A stretch of DNA of 64,000 nt from Nocardia gamkensis NBRC 108242. GTDB lineage: Bacteria > Actinomycetota > Actinomycetes > Mycobacteriales > Mycobacteriaceae. The translations under genes and the position numbers were made by a program. Positions within the stretch are counted from its first letter, which is position 1; each line of letters opens with the position of its first letter. Shown one piece after another: positions 26,008 through 35,865 of the stretch. The DNA lies in assembly GCF_001612985.1 (NCBI RefSeq), contig NZ_BDBM01000008.1, positions 160,347 to 224,346 of the forward strand, given 5' to 3'. Under the pieces are notes generated by a model, which saw nothing but the letters and a program-made list of their open reading frames with translations, was not told the DNA's origin and ran no database searches.

Positions 26008-26226
26008 TCACGGCTCCAGGTAAAGGCGTTCGTTGGGCAAGCGCGGCAATCCGGCCGGATCACCGGGGATTACGGTCACCGCGTCCGGATAGTGGTAGGC
26101 GCGCCAGTCCTGGACGAAGCGCGTCGCCGCGGTTGTACAGGCGGCGAAATTCAGGCGTAGATCGTGGAATTGGATCGACAGGTGCACGTCGTCTTCTTCG
26201 GGGCGCGGTGAGGGCTGGGATTCCAT
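26008..26226 (-). CDS. Small hypothetical protein
   Basis: 72 residues from ATG 26226. It begins four bases after the stop of the upstream gene, so it is probably in the same operon. The sequence (HLSIQFHDLRLNFAACTTAATRFVQDWRAYHYPDAVTVIPGDP) is not recognised. Low complexity is absent and the composition is protein-like. Confidence 0.5.
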   Translation of the reverse strand: MESQPSPRPEEDDVHLSIQFHDLRLNFAACTTAATRFVQDWRAYHYPDAVTVIPGDPAGLPRLPNERLYLEP

Positions 26227-26230
26227 AGCG

Positions 26231-26710
26231 TCAACGCCTGGGCTGCGGTCGGCAAGCTCGGATCGACTCGATGATGGCCATGCCGGAGGGGCGGAAGGCG
26301 TCCCGTGGGGGTGCGACCCAGACGCGGAATCCCGCCTGCCGGACACCGGGTGAGGGCAACGCGATTTGTGCGCCGAAGCGTGATACCGAAACGTTGAGCC
26401 GGAACAACTCGGCGAACAGCCTGTTCTCGTCCGGCACGTCCGGCACGATGAGGAAGGTCCATCGTTTCGAACGCGGATGCGAGACGATCGGACCGACTCG
26501 CACACCCAGATTGTGCATACGAGCCTTCACCGCAGCTCCGAGCTGATGAGGCATGGTGATCGCCCCGACGCTGCCCGCAGGCACGATGATGCTTCCGATT
26601 TCGGGTTGGACCCTGGCGGGTAACCCGCAGGTCTCACGATAGAAGCGGCACCGCGTCAACGGCGTGTCGGCCTGCACCGGCGGCAGCACCTGAGTGTCCT
26701 CCAACCCCAT
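26231..26710 (-). CDS. Hypothetical protein upstream of the XRE/TPR regulator
   Basis: 159 residues from ATG 26710; an upstream in-frame start at 26761 is possible. The middle has GSIIVPAGSVGAITMPHQLG, followed by GPIVSHPRSKRWTFLIVPDVP and LFRLNVSVSRFGAQIALPSPG. This looks like one compact mixed domain and has no signal peptide. It is divergent from the regulator at 26939, about 230 bases away. Similar pairs of small hypothetical genes occur beside XRE-TPR regulators in actinomycetes. The function is unknown. Confidence 0.55.
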   Translation of the reverse strand: MGLEDTQVLPPVQADTPLTRCRFYRETCGLPARVQPEIGSIIVPAGSVGAITMPHQLGAAVKARMHNLGVRVGPIVSHPRSKRWTFLIVPDVPDENRLFAELFRLNVSVSRFGAQIALPSPGVRQAGFRVWVAPPRDAFRPSGMAIIESIRACRPQPRR

Positions 26711-26938
26711 CCCCGCATCTCCCTGCTCGTGGTGTGATGAGCACCCGGCGCCGAGGAGCACGCGCCACCGATCGGCCGCTCACAGCCGATCGGTGTGCCG
26801 TTGGGCGCAACGGCATCGACCCGGCACCGGGTGCAGGACCAGCATCCGGTGGCGAAGCGACGTAATACAGGTACGCAGCAGGCATTTTGGTCCTACTCTT
26901 CCGGTATTCGACACGTCCAGGTGAGGGTGGGGCCAGCG

Positions 26939-28291
26939 ATGATCGACAAGTGGACCGGCGCTGACGTTCTGGCGCTTCGGACAGCGATGCGGCTGACGCA
27001 GGAGGAGTTCGCGGCGGTCTGCGGGCGTGCGGTACGCACGGTCGGGAAGTGGGAACAGCAGGGCAGTCGAGCCGCACTGAGCCCGCGCTCCTCGGATGCC
27101 ATGGACACGGTGCTGGAAGGTCTCAGCCCCGAGCAGGCGTACCGGTTCTACAACGATGGCGCATCGCTGACGACTGCGATCGCCACCTCGTCACCGCCAC
27201 CCCGCCTACACTCGTCTCTGGATGCCGAACTGAGGACGTGGGTCGAAATGAACCGACGTGAATTGCTTCGCCTGTTCGGCGGCGTTTCCGGCGGATTGCC
27301 TGCTGTCGCCGCAATCCTGGCGGGCCTCGATCCGGACGAGCAACGGCGAGTCGGTGAAGTGCTTATCGAGCCGGGCCGAGTCGACAGCACGACCATCGGC
27401 CACATCGAGGCTGCGATGAAGATCGCGTCGTCACAAGAGGACCTTTACGGTCCCTACACCGTAATACCAATGGTTTCCGCTCAATTGTCCATCGCGTCCG
27501 CTCTGCTGCGTGAGTCACCTGCGCATTTGCGGCCCCAGCTGCTGATTGTCCACAGCAAGCTCGCGAGACTGGCGGGTTGGATGCAGTTCGATATGCACGA
27601 TTTCGATTCCGCGAGCATGAGTTACGCGCAGGCTCGCCAGTCCGCGCATGAGGTGGGTGATGACGCCCAGGTGGCACTCGTCCTATGCAACATGAGCTAC
27701 CTCGCAGTATGGAGCGGCTCCCTGCGCGCGGGAATCGACCACGCGGTGGCTGCGCAGAACTGGGCGCGGTCGGTGGACGATGGTCTGCTTCGCTCATACG
27801 CCGATGTCATCGCGGCATACGCCTACGCCCACACTGGACGCGACCAGGCATGTATCGCAGCGCTCGACGCCGCAGACGCCACGCTGGACAATGTTCCACC
27901 GGCAGTGAATTCTGTCGCGCATTTCCATAGGCCAGGGTTGTCATTGTCGTTTCGAAGCGACTGCATGTACCGGCTCGGACGTGCCGCCGAGGCACAGCAT
28001 GCCGCCGAATCGTCACTGGGTCTGATTGGGGACGGCTCCTACCGGGTCGCCCGCAATCGGGCAATGGCCTACATCGACCTAGCACACGCCCATATCGCTG
28101 GACGGGAGATCGATGAAGCGGCCCAAGTCATCGGCAAAGCAGCCGATATGACAACGTCGTGTCGTTCGGATCGGCTCATCGGCATCATCTCCGATACGCG
28201 AGCGGATCTCGCCCCGTGGACAGACGCGCTGTGCGTGCGCGAACTCGACCAACAGCTAGCGGACTGTGGACTCCTCATCTCACGAGCATAG
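26939..28291 (+). CDS. XRE-family HTH regulator with TPR-like sensor domain
   Basis: 450 residues from ATG 26939. HTH: DVLALRTAMRLTQEEFAAVCGRAVRTVGKWEQQG (about 8-41). The rest is helical, with TPR-like repeats (FDSASMSYAQARQSAHEVGDDAQVALVLCNMSYLAVWSGSLRAGIDHAVAAQNWA and similar). This is the layout of actinobacterial Streptomyces-type regulators that bind small signals or peptides through the TPR part. It is followed by a 2H phosphoesterase gene and divergent from two small hypothetical genes, which are the most likely targets. Confidence 0.85.
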   Translation: MIDKWTGADVLALRTAMRLTQEEFAAVCGRAVRTVGKWEQQGSRAALSPRSSDAMDTVLEGLSPEQAYRFYNDGASLTTAIATSSPPPRLHSSLDAELRTWVEMNRRELLRLFGGVSGGLPAVAAILAGLDPDEQRRVGEVLIEPGRVDSTTIGHIEAAMKIASSQEDLYGPYTVIPMVSAQLSIASALLRESPAHLRPQLLIVHSKLARLAGWMQFDMHDFDSASMSYAQARQSAHEVGDDAQVALVLCNMSYLAVWSGSLRAGIDHAVAAQNWARSVDDGLLRSYADVIAAYAYAHTGRDQACIAALDAADATLDNVPPAVNSVAHFHRPGLSLSFRSDCMYRLGRAAEAQHAAESSLGLIGDGSYRVARNRAMAYIDLAHAHIAGREIDEAAQVIGKAADMTTSCRSDRLIGIISDTRADLAPWTDALCVRELDQQLADCGLLISRA

Positions 28292-28469
28292 ATATCGAAC
28301 TCGGCACTGAATGCCACTATGTTCAGAGGATCGAAATCACCCTGATCTCGAAACCACAAGGGCGGTGGCGAAGTAACTGGAATCACCGAGATCGCAGCGG
28401 AATTCCGACAGCTCGCTGATCGGGAAACTCTGCCGACGCTCGCGGCTGACACGAACGGAGAATGACTCC

Positions 28470-29102
28470 ATGGCCGAGGACTTCACGTGGGATCACTGGT
28501 GGTGGCGACCGGGATGGAAGCCGGGCAAGTCGTTCTACACCTGGCACATCACCTTTGACGATGATTCCCCGGCCGGGCAACTGGTCGAGATTTTCGCGCC
28601 GACTCTCTCGCAGATCCCCACTATGGATCCCGTTGCTCGCGAAGGACTGCACATCACGCTACAGGGCGTCGGATTCACCGATCAGGTGACGACAGCAGAC
28701 ATACAGCTGATCAGCGAGGCCGCCGCGAACTACCTGTCCCGACGCGGGCCATTCGACGCCCTGATCGGACCACCGCGTGTGGATAAGGAAACTATCGGTA
28801 TGCCGGTCGCGAACCCGGAGTGCCTCAAAGAAATCCGCGACGATTTGCAACACGCCATCGCCGATACCTGGGGCAGCGACCAGGTGCCCGAGCGTGGCGA
28901 CGACTTCCGGCCCCACTTGTCGCTCGCCTACTCCACCGGAGTGGCATCGATGCCTGACCTGCGCAACCTGCTCGCTCGAAATGAGCTGGGGGATATACAG
29001 ATTGCGCAGGCAGTGGCGGCGGTATCGCTCATCGCACTGAACCGGGACAACCATCGATACGAATGGCGCGAGATAACCAAGATTCCGCTGGGCGTGCGGT
29101 GA
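28470..29102 (+). CDS. 2H phosphoesterase (2'-5' RNA ligase-like)
   Basis: 210 residues from ATG 28470. The two HxT/Sx motifs of the 2H superfamily are present: HITLQGVGF near residue 60 and HLSLAYS near residue 149. These enzymes hydrolyse or form 2',5' or cyclic phosphodiester bonds in RNA or nucleotides. The N-terminal WDHWWWRPGWKPGKSFYTWHITFDDD is an aromatic-rich lead into the fold. It comes 178 bases after the XRE/TPR regulator gene. The substrate is unknown; nucleotide signal turnover or tRNA repair are options. Confidence 0.85.
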   Translation: MAEDFTWDHWWWRPGWKPGKSFYTWHITFDDDSPAGQLVEIFAPTLSQIPTMDPVAREGLHITLQGVGFTDQVTTADIQLISEAAANYLSRRGPFDALIGPPRVDKETIGMPVANPECLKEIRDDLQHAIADTWGSDQVPERGDDFRPHLSLAYSTGVASMPDLRNLLARNELGDIQIAQAVAAVSLIALNRDNHRYEWREITKIPLGVR

Positions 29103-29309
29103 TTCCGGCGCAGGACATGTCAGAGCACCGCACCGAAATCTCCGACACGTTCCATCAGGCGAGGAGATCAACCTGTAAGCGCGGTTCGCTGCTCAGCATT
29201 CCGGTCGCCCTGTCGGGAGCAGCGCCGGATGTCGGTCGCGGCAACACCATTCCCGGATGGACAACGCCCAGCGGGTCTCCCGGAAACCGCATGGAGACGA
29301 CCGAACCGC

Positions 29310-30218
29310 TCAGAACCCGAGTTTGCCCAATTGTTTGGGATCCCGCTGCCAGTCCTTGGCCACCTTCACGTGCAGGTTCAAATAGATCCGGGTGCCGAGG
29401 ATGTGTTCGATCTGCTTGCGGGCGTTGGTGCCGACTTCTTTCAGGCGGGAGCCGCCCTTGCCGATGACGATGGCCTTCTGGCTGGGGCGCTCGACGTAGA
29501 GCAGGGCGTGTACGTCGAGCATGTCCTCCCGCTCCTCGTAGGGCAGGACTTCCTCGATGACCACGGCCAGTGAGTGCGGCAGTTCGTCGCGTACGCCTTC
29601 GAGCGCGGCCTCGCGGATGAGCTCGGCCATCAGCGTTTCCTCCGGCTCGTCGGTGAGTTCGCCGTCGGGGTAGAACGCCGGGCCCTCCGGCATCTTCGAG
29701 GCGATGACGTCGACGAGTACCTCCACCTGCTCGCCCTTGACCGCCGAGACCGGCACCACGTCGGCATCCGGGCCGAGTAGCTGGGAGACGGCCATCAGTT
29801 GTTCGGCGACCTGGTCGCGGCTCACCTTGTCGATCTTCGTGACCACGCCGAGCAGCGTGGTCTTCGGCGCCATCTGCCTGATCTGCTGCACGATCCAGCG
29901 GTCGCCCGGACCGACCTTCTCGTCGGCGGGGATGCACAGCGCGATCACGTCGACTTCCGAATAGGTATCGCGCACAAGGTCGTTGAGCCGCTGACCGAGC
30001 AGAGTACGTGGGCGGTGCAAGCCGGGGGTGTCGACCAGGATCAACTGCGTGTGCTCGCGGTGCACGATGCCGCGAATCGTGTGCCTGGTGGTTTGCGGGC
30101 GCGACGAGGTGATCGCGATCTTCGCACCCACCAGCGCGTTGGTCAGCGTGGACTTGCCGGTGTTGGGGCGACCGACGAAACAGACGAATCCGGAACGGAA
30201 TTCCCGCGCGTCAGCCAC
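29310..30218 (-). CDS. era: GTPase Era
   Basis: 302 residues. Ribosome-assembly GTPase that binds 16S rRNA. G1 GRPNTGKST (16-24), G3 DTPGLHRP, G4 TKID; C-terminal KH domain with VIGKGGSRLKEVG. It overlaps the 3' end of the deaminase-fold gene by eight bases, so the run phoH-ybeY-CBS protein-deaminase-fold-era is one operon, as in mycobacteria (Rv2368c to Rv2364c). Confidence 0.97.
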   Translation of the reverse strand: MADAREFRSGFVCFVGRPNTGKSTLTNALVGAKIAITSSRPQTTRHTIRGIVHREHTQLILVDTPGLHRPRTLLGQRLNDLVRDTYSEVDVIALCIPADEKVGPGDRWIVQQIRQMAPKTTLLGVVTKIDKVSRDQVAEQLMAVSQLLGPDADVVPVSAVKGEQVEVLVDVIASKMPEGPAFYPDGELTDEPEETLMAELIREAALEGVRDELPHSLAVVIEEVLPYEEREDMLDVHALLYVERPSQKAIVIGKGGSRLKEVGTNARKQIEHILGTRIYLNLHVKVAKDWQRDPKQLGKLGF

Positions 30219-30597
30219 CGCGAACCTCGCCGGACTCGGCGCTCACCGCGTCGGCCGCGTCGGCGGAGTCGTCGACGACCTCGAACACCGCGCCGTCGCG
30301 GTCGGTGAAGATGATCCGCGCCTCCGCCGACACCTCGCGCACCGCGGTCACACCGAAATCGGACAACCGCCCGCCGACCACGACGGCCGCCTCGAATCCC
30401 TCCGCGCCGCTGGACAACGCCGCCGCCACGGCGGCTTGCAGCGCGGTCAGCCGCAGTGCGGTCAACGTGACCTCACCGGCGGCGTAGGTGCGGCCGTCGG
30501 TGTCCCGGATCGCCGCTCCGCTCGCCCCGCCGGTGCGGCCGAGCGCGCCCCTGGCCAGCACCACCAGTTTGTTGTCCTCGGCGTCCAGTTCGGTCAT
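30211..30597 (-). CDS. Cytidine deaminase-fold protein without zinc ligands (Rv2365c-like)
   Basis: 128 residues. The general shape fits the cytidine deaminase fold ([58 protein letters not shown]). The zinc-binding HAE and PCxxC motifs of active deaminases are not visible, so it is probably not a deaminase. Its conserved position between the CBS-domain gene and era (as Rv2365c) suggests a role in ribosome or membrane maintenance; this is an inference. Overlaps both neighbours by four to eight bases. Confidence 0.75.
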   Translation of the reverse strand: MTELDAEDNKLVVLARGALGRTGGASGAAIRDTDGRTYAAGEVTLTALRLTALQAAVAAALSSGAEGFEAAVVVGGRLSDFGVTAVREVSAEARIIFTDRDGAVFEVVDDSADAADAVSAESGEVRGG

Positions 30598-31958
30598 TCG
30601 CTGTCTCCGTCCTCGTCGCGATCGGCAGGGATCTCCCGCTCCGATCCGTTGGCCTTGCGCTTGCCATTGGCATTGTCCCCGTTGGTCTTCCCCGCGGGGA
30701 CCTTCTCGCGCGCTTTGCGTACCACTACGGTGTTCACCCGCATCCGGCCCCGCGCGTCCGCGCCGCCTTCGCCGCGCAGCACCAGCCCGTGCGCCTCGAT
30801 CTTCGACCCGGGCAGCGGCACGCGCCCCAGCTCGTGTGCGAGCAGGCCGCCGACGGTGTCGACGTCCTCCTCGTCGATCTCCAATCCGTACAGCTCACCG
30901 AGGTCCTCCACCGGCAACCGGGCCGAGACGCGGTAACGGCCGTCACCGAGATCCTCGATGGGCGGGGTCTCGTCGGTGTCGTACTCGTCGGCGATCTCAC
31001 CGACGATCTCCTCGAGCACGTCCTCGATGGTCACCAGACCCGCGATGCCGCCGTACTCGTCCACCAGCAACGCCATGTGGTTGCGCCTGCGCTGCATCTC
31101 GTCGAGCAAAGTGTCCAGCGGTTTGGAGTCGGGCATGAACACCGCGGGCCGCATCACCTCGCGCACCCGCACCTTGCGGCTGCGATCGGTATACGGCACC
31201 AAATCCTTCAGATAGACCACGCCGAGGATGTCGTCGACGTTCTCGCCGATCACCGGGATCCGCGAATGCCCGGAACGCACCGCCAGCGACATCGCCTGCG
31301 CCGCGGTCTTGTCCGCTTCGATCCACACCATCTCGGTGCGCGGCACCATCACCGCGCGCGCCGGTGTGTCGCCGAGTTCGAAGACCGACTGGATCATGCG
31401 CCGTTCGTCGTCGGCGACCACGCCGCGCTCACCGGCCATCTCGACCACCTCGCGCAGCTCGATCTCGGAAGCGAAGGGGCCGTTGCGAAAACCTTTACCC
31501 GGGGTGATCGCGTTACCGATGAGGATCAGCAGCCTGCTCAGGGGGCCGAGCAGCGCGCCGATGAACTGTAGCGGCAAGGCCGCGGCCAGCGCGATGGAGT
31601 ACGCGTGCTGCCGGCCCAGCGTACGCGGGCCGACGCCGATCACCACGTAGGACACCAGCACCATCACCAGCGCGGTAACCAGCAGCGCCCAGTTCTCCCC
31701 CCAGACCGTCATCAGCCCCGCCGCCAGCAGCACCGTGGCGCCGATCTCGCACAGGATGCGCAGCAGCACCATGAGATTCACGTAGCGCGCCCGGTCGGCG
31801 ACGACCCGGCTCAACCGCACCGCGCCGGGCCGGTCGGCGCGCATCATGTCGTCGACGCGGGCGGGCGAGATCGTGTTCAGGGCGGAATCGACACCGGCGA
31901 AGACCCCACCCACCGAGATGAGCAGGACCGCGAGCAGAACGAGGGTCAGCGAATTCAC
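30594..31958 (-). CDS. CNNM/CorC-type membrane protein with CBS pair
   Basis: 454 residues. N-terminal DUF21/CNNM membrane domain ([19 protein letters not shown] onward, about four helices to residue 150), a CBS pair (about 200-330; [49 protein letters not shown]) and a C-terminal CorC_HlyC transporter-associated domain. A charged, Asn/Lys-rich tail follows ([17 protein letters not shown]). This class includes magnesium or cobalt transport-related proteins, formerly called hemolysins. The start overlaps the ybeY stop by four bases. Corresponds to Rv2366c. Confidence 0.93.
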   Translation of the reverse strand: MNSLTLVLLAVLLISVGGVFAGVDSALNTISPARVDDMMRADRPGAVRLSRVVADRARYVNLMVLLRILCEIGATVLLAAGLMTVWGENWALLVTALVMVLVSYVVIGVGPRTLGRQHAYSIALAAALPLQFIGALLGPLSRLLILIGNAITPGKGFRNGPFASEIELREVVEMAGERGVVADDERRMIQSVFELGDTPARAVMVPRTEMVWIEADKTAAQAMSLAVRSGHSRIPVIGENVDDILGVVYLKDLVPYTDRSRKVRVREVMRPAVFMPDSKPLDTLLDEMQRRRNHMALLVDEYGGIAGLVTIEDVLEEIVGEIADEYDTDETPPIEDLGDGRYRVSARLPVEDLGELYGLEIDEEDVDTVGGLLAHELGRVPLPGSKIEAHGLVLRGEGGADARGRMRVNTVVVRKAREKVPAGKTNGDNANGKRKANGSEREIPADRDEDGDSE

Positions 31959-32509
31959 GCTTGACCCGAGGAGTCACCCGGTGTGGTGAAGCCCGCCTTG
32001 CCCAGCAACCGCGCGTCGCGTTCGGCCAGCTCGGCGCGCCGCTGAGCTTCCCGCAGGCTCTCGTACCACTCCTCGAGCAGCCGGGCCTGCAACGCGAACA
32101 TCTCCTTCTCCTCCTCCGGCTCGGCGTGGTCGTAGCCGAGCAGGTGCAGGACGCCGTGCACGGTGAGCAAGGCGAGTTCCTGATCCAGGGAATGCCCTGC
32201 CTTGCGCGCCTGCCCGGCGGCGAACTCCGGGCACAACACGATGTCGCCGAGCATGGACGGGCCGGGTTCGGGGCTGTCGGGCCGCCCGCCCGGCTCGAGC
32301 TCGTCCATCGGGAAGGACATGACGTCGGTCGGGCCGGGTAGGTCCATCCAGCGCATGTGCAGATCGGCCATGGTGTCGAGATCGACGAGCACCATCGACA
32401 GCTCCGCGGCCGGGTGCACGTCCAACCGGGCGATCACGAACCGCGCGACGCTGACCAGCTCTTCTTCGGGTACGTCGATACCCGACTCGTTGGCGATCTC
32501 GATGCTCAC
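31955..32509 (-). CDS. ybeY: Endoribonuclease YbeY
   Basis: 184 residues. Metal-dependent RNase involved in 16S rRNA 3'-end maturation and ribosome quality control. The zinc motif [11 protein letters not shown] is complete, and the fold-defining DVMSFPMDE and [10 protein letters not shown] are present. A charged C-terminal tail extends past the catalytic domain. Operon neighbours are phoH upstream and the CBS protein downstream, the usual arrangement. Confidence 0.96.
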   Translation of the reverse strand: MSIEIANESGIDVPEEELVSVARFVIARLDVHPAAELSMVLVDLDTMADLHMRWMDLPGPTDVMSFPMDELEPGGRPDSPEPGPSMLGDIVLCPEFAAGQARKAGHSLDQELALLTVHGVLHLLGYDHAEPEEEKEMFALQARLLEEWYESLREAQRRAELAERDARLLGKAGFTTPGDSSGQA

Positions 32510-32571
32510 CCGAACAGCCTACGATCCCCGCTATCGCGTCGGCGGAGCGGAGCCCCGCCCGGCGAGACGAG

Positions 32572-34758
32572 TTATCGCCGGTCCGACCGGTTCGCCGCGC
32601 GACGCTGCGCTCGGTTGCCCCCGTAATGCGGGGCGACCTGCGGGCGCGTCTCGGCCTCGAAGCGGTCGTAGGCATCGACGATGTCGGAGACCAGCCGGTG
32701 GCGGACCACGTCGCTACTGGTCAATTCCGCGAAGTGGATGTCTTCGATCTCGGTGAGGATCTCGCTGGCGGCACGCAGACCGGACCGGGCGCCGTGCGGC
32801 AGATCGACCTGGGTCACGTCACCGGTCACCACGATCTTCGAGCCGAACCCGAGGCGGGTGAGGAACATCTTCATCTGCTCGGCGGTGGTGTTCTGCGCCT
32901 CGTCGAGGATGATGAACGAGTCGTTCAGAGTGTTGTGCGTAAGGAGGAAGTCTTCGGTGACATACAGCGAGTCGCTGGCAGCCACTCGGATGCACACTGC
33001 TTCTTCGGTGCCGACGGATTCGATTCGGTCGATGAAACGCATCGGCCGACCGCCACCGGACTCTCGGTACTTCGTCGCCTTGCGTGCCAGCCGGAACGGC
33101 GTGACGCCTTCCGGCAACCGGATATCGAGAACGTGCGCATCCGACCGATGTGTGACCGACCGGCCCCTCGCCAACCCAGGCTTCCGGCCTTCAGCAGCCC
33201 TGGTCCGAACGGTGACGACCCCACCGAGCGATTGGACCAGGAACACGACGTCGTCGCGCAACTGTCGGGATACCGTCGAGAATTGGATACGGCAGGTTCG
33301 ACCACTCTGCGTAACCGGACCACCATCCGAGTCGAGCAATCCCTGCAGAACACCCAATCTGACTTCGTAGTCGTTGAGCAGGTATTCGCGAGGGACGAAC
33401 TTGGTATCGGATCGGGTGCCCGCGAGTCCGAGTTGCCTGGCGATCAGGGTCACCGGGTTGGGGGTAGTGACCGGCTCACCCGGACGCCGGATTCGACCGA
33501 TCACATAGTCGACCTCGGACGTCCGGCGAAGAACAACGCCGGGGATCGCTTGTTCGAGCGCTGCGGCCAGTTCCGGATCGTTGGTCGCAAAGCTGGGGGT
33601 TGTGCTGCCTGTGAGGCATCCATCGCCGAGTAGCAATCCCAGGGCGTACGGATTCATCGGCACCATGCGCGCTTCGAAACGAACAGGCCCGCTCAGGACC
33701 GGCAACTCGTAGCGGTGGTAGTGCGCTGCTCGAAGATTTCCGATCATCTCCTTTGTTTGCAGCACACGCGGCGGCTTGCCCCGACGACGGTCGGAACGCG
33801 TGTATACCGACCACAGATGGTCGCCCGACGCGAGCGTGGATGCGCCATCCTGCGTGTAGACCCGGTAGATCTCCTTGAAACCCTGTGGGTAAACGCCCAG
33901 TACCTCGGTGGGATGTCCGTTCGACCCGATGACGAGGTCACCGACCTGCAGCTCGCCGATCGGGCGGAAGCCCTCCGGAGTCAAAACCTTCGTATGAAGC
34001 GGTTGCGCCCGGCCGCGCATGTAGGCCAGCGGCGCGACCTCGATGACACCGGCCGCCATCAGCTTCGGAATTGCCTCCGGGTCCATCATGTCGTGCAGCG
34101 CGTCGTAGAGCGGGCGCAGATACGGATCGATCTTCTCGTTCAGCGTGCCGGGCAGGAAGCCGAGCCGCTCCCCCGCCTCGACCGCAGGGCGGGTGAGGAT
34201 GATCCGGTTGACCGACTTGGTCTGTAGCGCCTGAACCGCCTTGGCCATGGCCAGGTAGGTCTTGCCGGTACCGGCGGGGCCGATGCCGAACACGATGGTG
34301 TTGGCGTCGATCGCGTCGACGTAGCGCTTCTGGTTCAGCGTCTTGGGCCGGATGGTCTTGCCCCGCCGGGACAGGATGTCCAGGCTGAGCACCTCCGCGG
34401 GCGACTCGCTGGAGCCCTCGGTGAGCATGGACACGGTGTGCCGAACGGCCTCGGGCGTCACCACGCGATTGCGGCCGGTGAGCGCGACGAGCTGCTCGAT
34501 CACCCGCTCGGCGAGCGCGACGTCGGCCGCCTTGCCGGTGAGGGTCACGGAATTGCCGCGGACGTGAATGTCCGCGTCGAGCAGCGTTTCCAGTTCACGA
34601 AGGTTCTGGTCGGCCGAACCGAGGAAGGGGAACACGGATTCGGGAGCGAGTTCGATACTCGAGCGCACGGTGCGCGCTGCGGGACCCGAACCGTTGTCGC
34701 CGGCGCCGATGCCCGCCGCTGGGGTGGCCGGGTCGCCGATCTCGCCTTGTGTTCTCAA
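32572..34758 (-). CDS. phoH: PhoH-family ATPase interrupted by an intein
   Basis: The precursor has 728 residues, of which 369 are PhoH (usual size about 350) and 359 the intein at residues 251-609. The host has an N-terminal KH-like segment, the P-loop [14 protein letters not shown] (157-170) and, after the intein, [15 protein letters not shown] (Walker B) with [12 protein letters not shown]. The intein splits the host between YMRGR and TLNDSF, just before Walker B, so unspliced protein should be inactive. PhoH1-like ATPases pair with YbeY in RNA metabolism. First gene of the ybeY-era operon. Confidence 0.95.
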   Translation of the reverse strand: MRTQGEIGDPATPAAGIGAGDNGSGPAARTVRSSIELAPESVFPFLGSADQNLRELETLLDADIHVRGNSVTLTGKAADVALAERVIEQLVALTGRNRVVTPEAVRHTVSMLTEGSSESPAEVLSLDILSRRGKTIRPKTLNQKRYVDAIDANTIVFGIGPAGTGKTYLAMAKAVQALQTKSVNRIILTRPAVEAGERLGFLPGTLNEKIDPYLRPLYDALHDMMDPEAIPKLMAAGVIEVAPLAYMRGRAQPLHTKVLTPEGFRPIGELQVGDLVIGSNGHPTEVLGVYPQGFKEIYRVYTQDGASTLASGDHLWSVYTRSDRRRGKPPRVLQTKEMIGNLRAAHYHRYELPVLSGPVRFEARMVPMNPYALGLLLGDGCLTGSTTPSFATNDPELAAALEQAIPGVVLRRTSEVDYVIGRIRRPGEPVTTPNPVTLIARQLGLAGTRSDTKFVPREYLLNDYEVRLGVLQGLLDSDGGPVTQSGRTCRIQFSTVSRQLRDDVVFLVQSLGGVVTVRTRAAEGRKPGLARGRSVTHRSDAHVLDIRLPEGVTPFRLARKATKYRESGGGRPMRFIDRIESVGTEEAVCIRVAASDSLYVTEDFLLTHNTLNDSFIILDEAQNTTAEQMKMFLTRLGFGSKIVVTGDVTQVDLPHGARSGLRAASEILTEIEDIHFAELTSSDVVRHRLVSDIVDAYDRFEAETRPQVAPHYGGNRAQRRAANRSDRR
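32932..34008 (-). mobile_element. Class 3-type intein with LAGLIDADG endonuclease in PhoH
   Basis: 359 residues, beginning with Ala1 ([13 protein letters not shown]) instead of Cys or Ser and ending THN, with Thr as the +1 extein residue. The three separated residues that define class 3 inteins can be placed: Trp in SGDHLW (intein residue 66; His at 64), Cys in AVCIRV (residue 339) and Thr in LLTHN (residue 357). Between them is a LAGLIDADG homing endonuclease with ALGLLLGDG and [10 protein letters not shown]. The DNA is visibly less GC-rich than the host gene, as expected for an acquired element. Confidence 0.9.
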
Positions 34759-34862
34759 AAGTGGCTATAGCCTGCTTTCCGGTCTCGACTGCTGTATGGA
34801 GAGAAGTTTAACCCGCCCCACCGACACCGCCCAGTGAATATGCTCCGGGCGCAATCAGGTCC

Positions 34863-35765
34863 TCACGGGATTCCCCCACGTCGGCGCGCCCAATCCTCGG
34901 TGAAGTCACGAAAGCGTCGCACCGCGTCCGGTGGCGTCGCCGCGGCGGACCAGACCAGCCCCACCGCGCGAGCGGCGCCCGCGTCCGCCAGCGGCACCGT
35001 GGCCGGGCCGGACAGCGGTCCCGCCGACAGCGGGTCTTCCCCCGGCAGGATGGCCAGCCCCAACCCGGCCGACACCAGCCCGGCCACGGTGACGAGATCA
35101 CTCGATTCGAACGCGATCCTCGGCCGGATATCCGCGGCGGCGCACAGTTCGTCGAAGATGCGCCGCATCCCGAAGCCGTGGTGCATGGTGACGAACTCCG
35201 CGTCGGCAACCTCCGCGAGCCGGACCTGCCGCCGCCCGGCCAGCCGATGTTCCGGCGGTACCGCGAGGACCAGCGGCTGGCGCAGCACGGCGCGCCATCC
35301 GATGCCCGCTACGGCGGGGCTTGGCGAGACGATGCCCAGATCGGCTTCGCCCGCGAGCACCCGCTCGGTCACCGCTTCGGCCGCGCCCTGCCACAGGGTG
35401 ATCGTGATCCGGCCGGAAACGCGCCGGAAACCGCTGATCAGCTGCGGCACCAGCGAACCGCCGAAAGAGTGCTGAAACGACAGCCGCAGCACGCCCCCGG
35501 CCGGATTGGACCGATCGGCGAGCGCCAGTTTCGCGGCGTCCAGTTCGGATCGCGCGCGGCGGGCGTGCTCGTAATAGATCCGCCCGAACTCGTTGAGGGT
35601 GATCCGCTTCCCGTGCCGATCGAACAGTTCGACACCCACCCTGCGTTCCAATCGGGCCAGCATCCGCGACAGCGTCGGCTGCGCGAGGTGCAACCGATCC
35701 GCGGCCGCACCCACCCGCTCCAGTTCGGCGAGTGTCGTGAACCACTCCAGATCCTCGCCCAGCAC
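34863..35765 (-). CDS. LysR-family regulator
   Basis: 300 residues. The N-terminal winged helix (LEWFTTLAELERVGAAADRLHLAQPTLSRMLARLERRVGVELFDR) is followed by a LysR substrate-binding domain (LRLSFQHSFGGSLVPQLISGFRRVSG, GEADLGIVSPSPA). It is divergent from the MFS gene at 35866, with a shared control region. It probably activates or represses that transporter in response to a small molecule. Confidence 0.94.
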   Translation of the reverse strand: MLGEDLEWFTTLAELERVGAAADRLHLAQPTLSRMLARLERRVGVELFDRHGKRITLNEFGRIYYEHARRARSELDAAKLALADRSNPAGGVLRLSFQHSFGGSLVPQLISGFRRVSGRITITLWQGAAEAVTERVLAGEADLGIVSPSPAVAGIGWRAVLRQPLVLAVPPEHRLAGRRQVRLAEVADAEFVTMHHGFGMRRIFDELCAAADIRPRIAFESSDLVTVAGLVSAGLGLAILPGEDPLSAGPLSGPATVPLADAGAARAVGLVWSAAATPPDAVRRFRDFTEDWARRRGGIP

Positions 35766-35781
35766 GCTCCGGCCTCCCTAT

Positions 35782-35796
35782 ATGCGATCAGCGCAT
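35782..35796. promoter_or_regulatory. LysR-type binding site between regulator and transporter
   Basis: ATGCG, five bases, CGCAT: perfect palindrome containing a T-N11-A core, 17 bases upstream of the regulator start and about 70 upstream of the MFS start. This matches the standard LysR box position for divergent pairs. Confidence 0.6.
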
Positions 35797-35865
35797 GAAC
35801 TCGGCTCTCATTATTCATTTCCGTTCTCGATAACGGCTGGTGATGCTGGTCGAAAGGAGGAAGCC

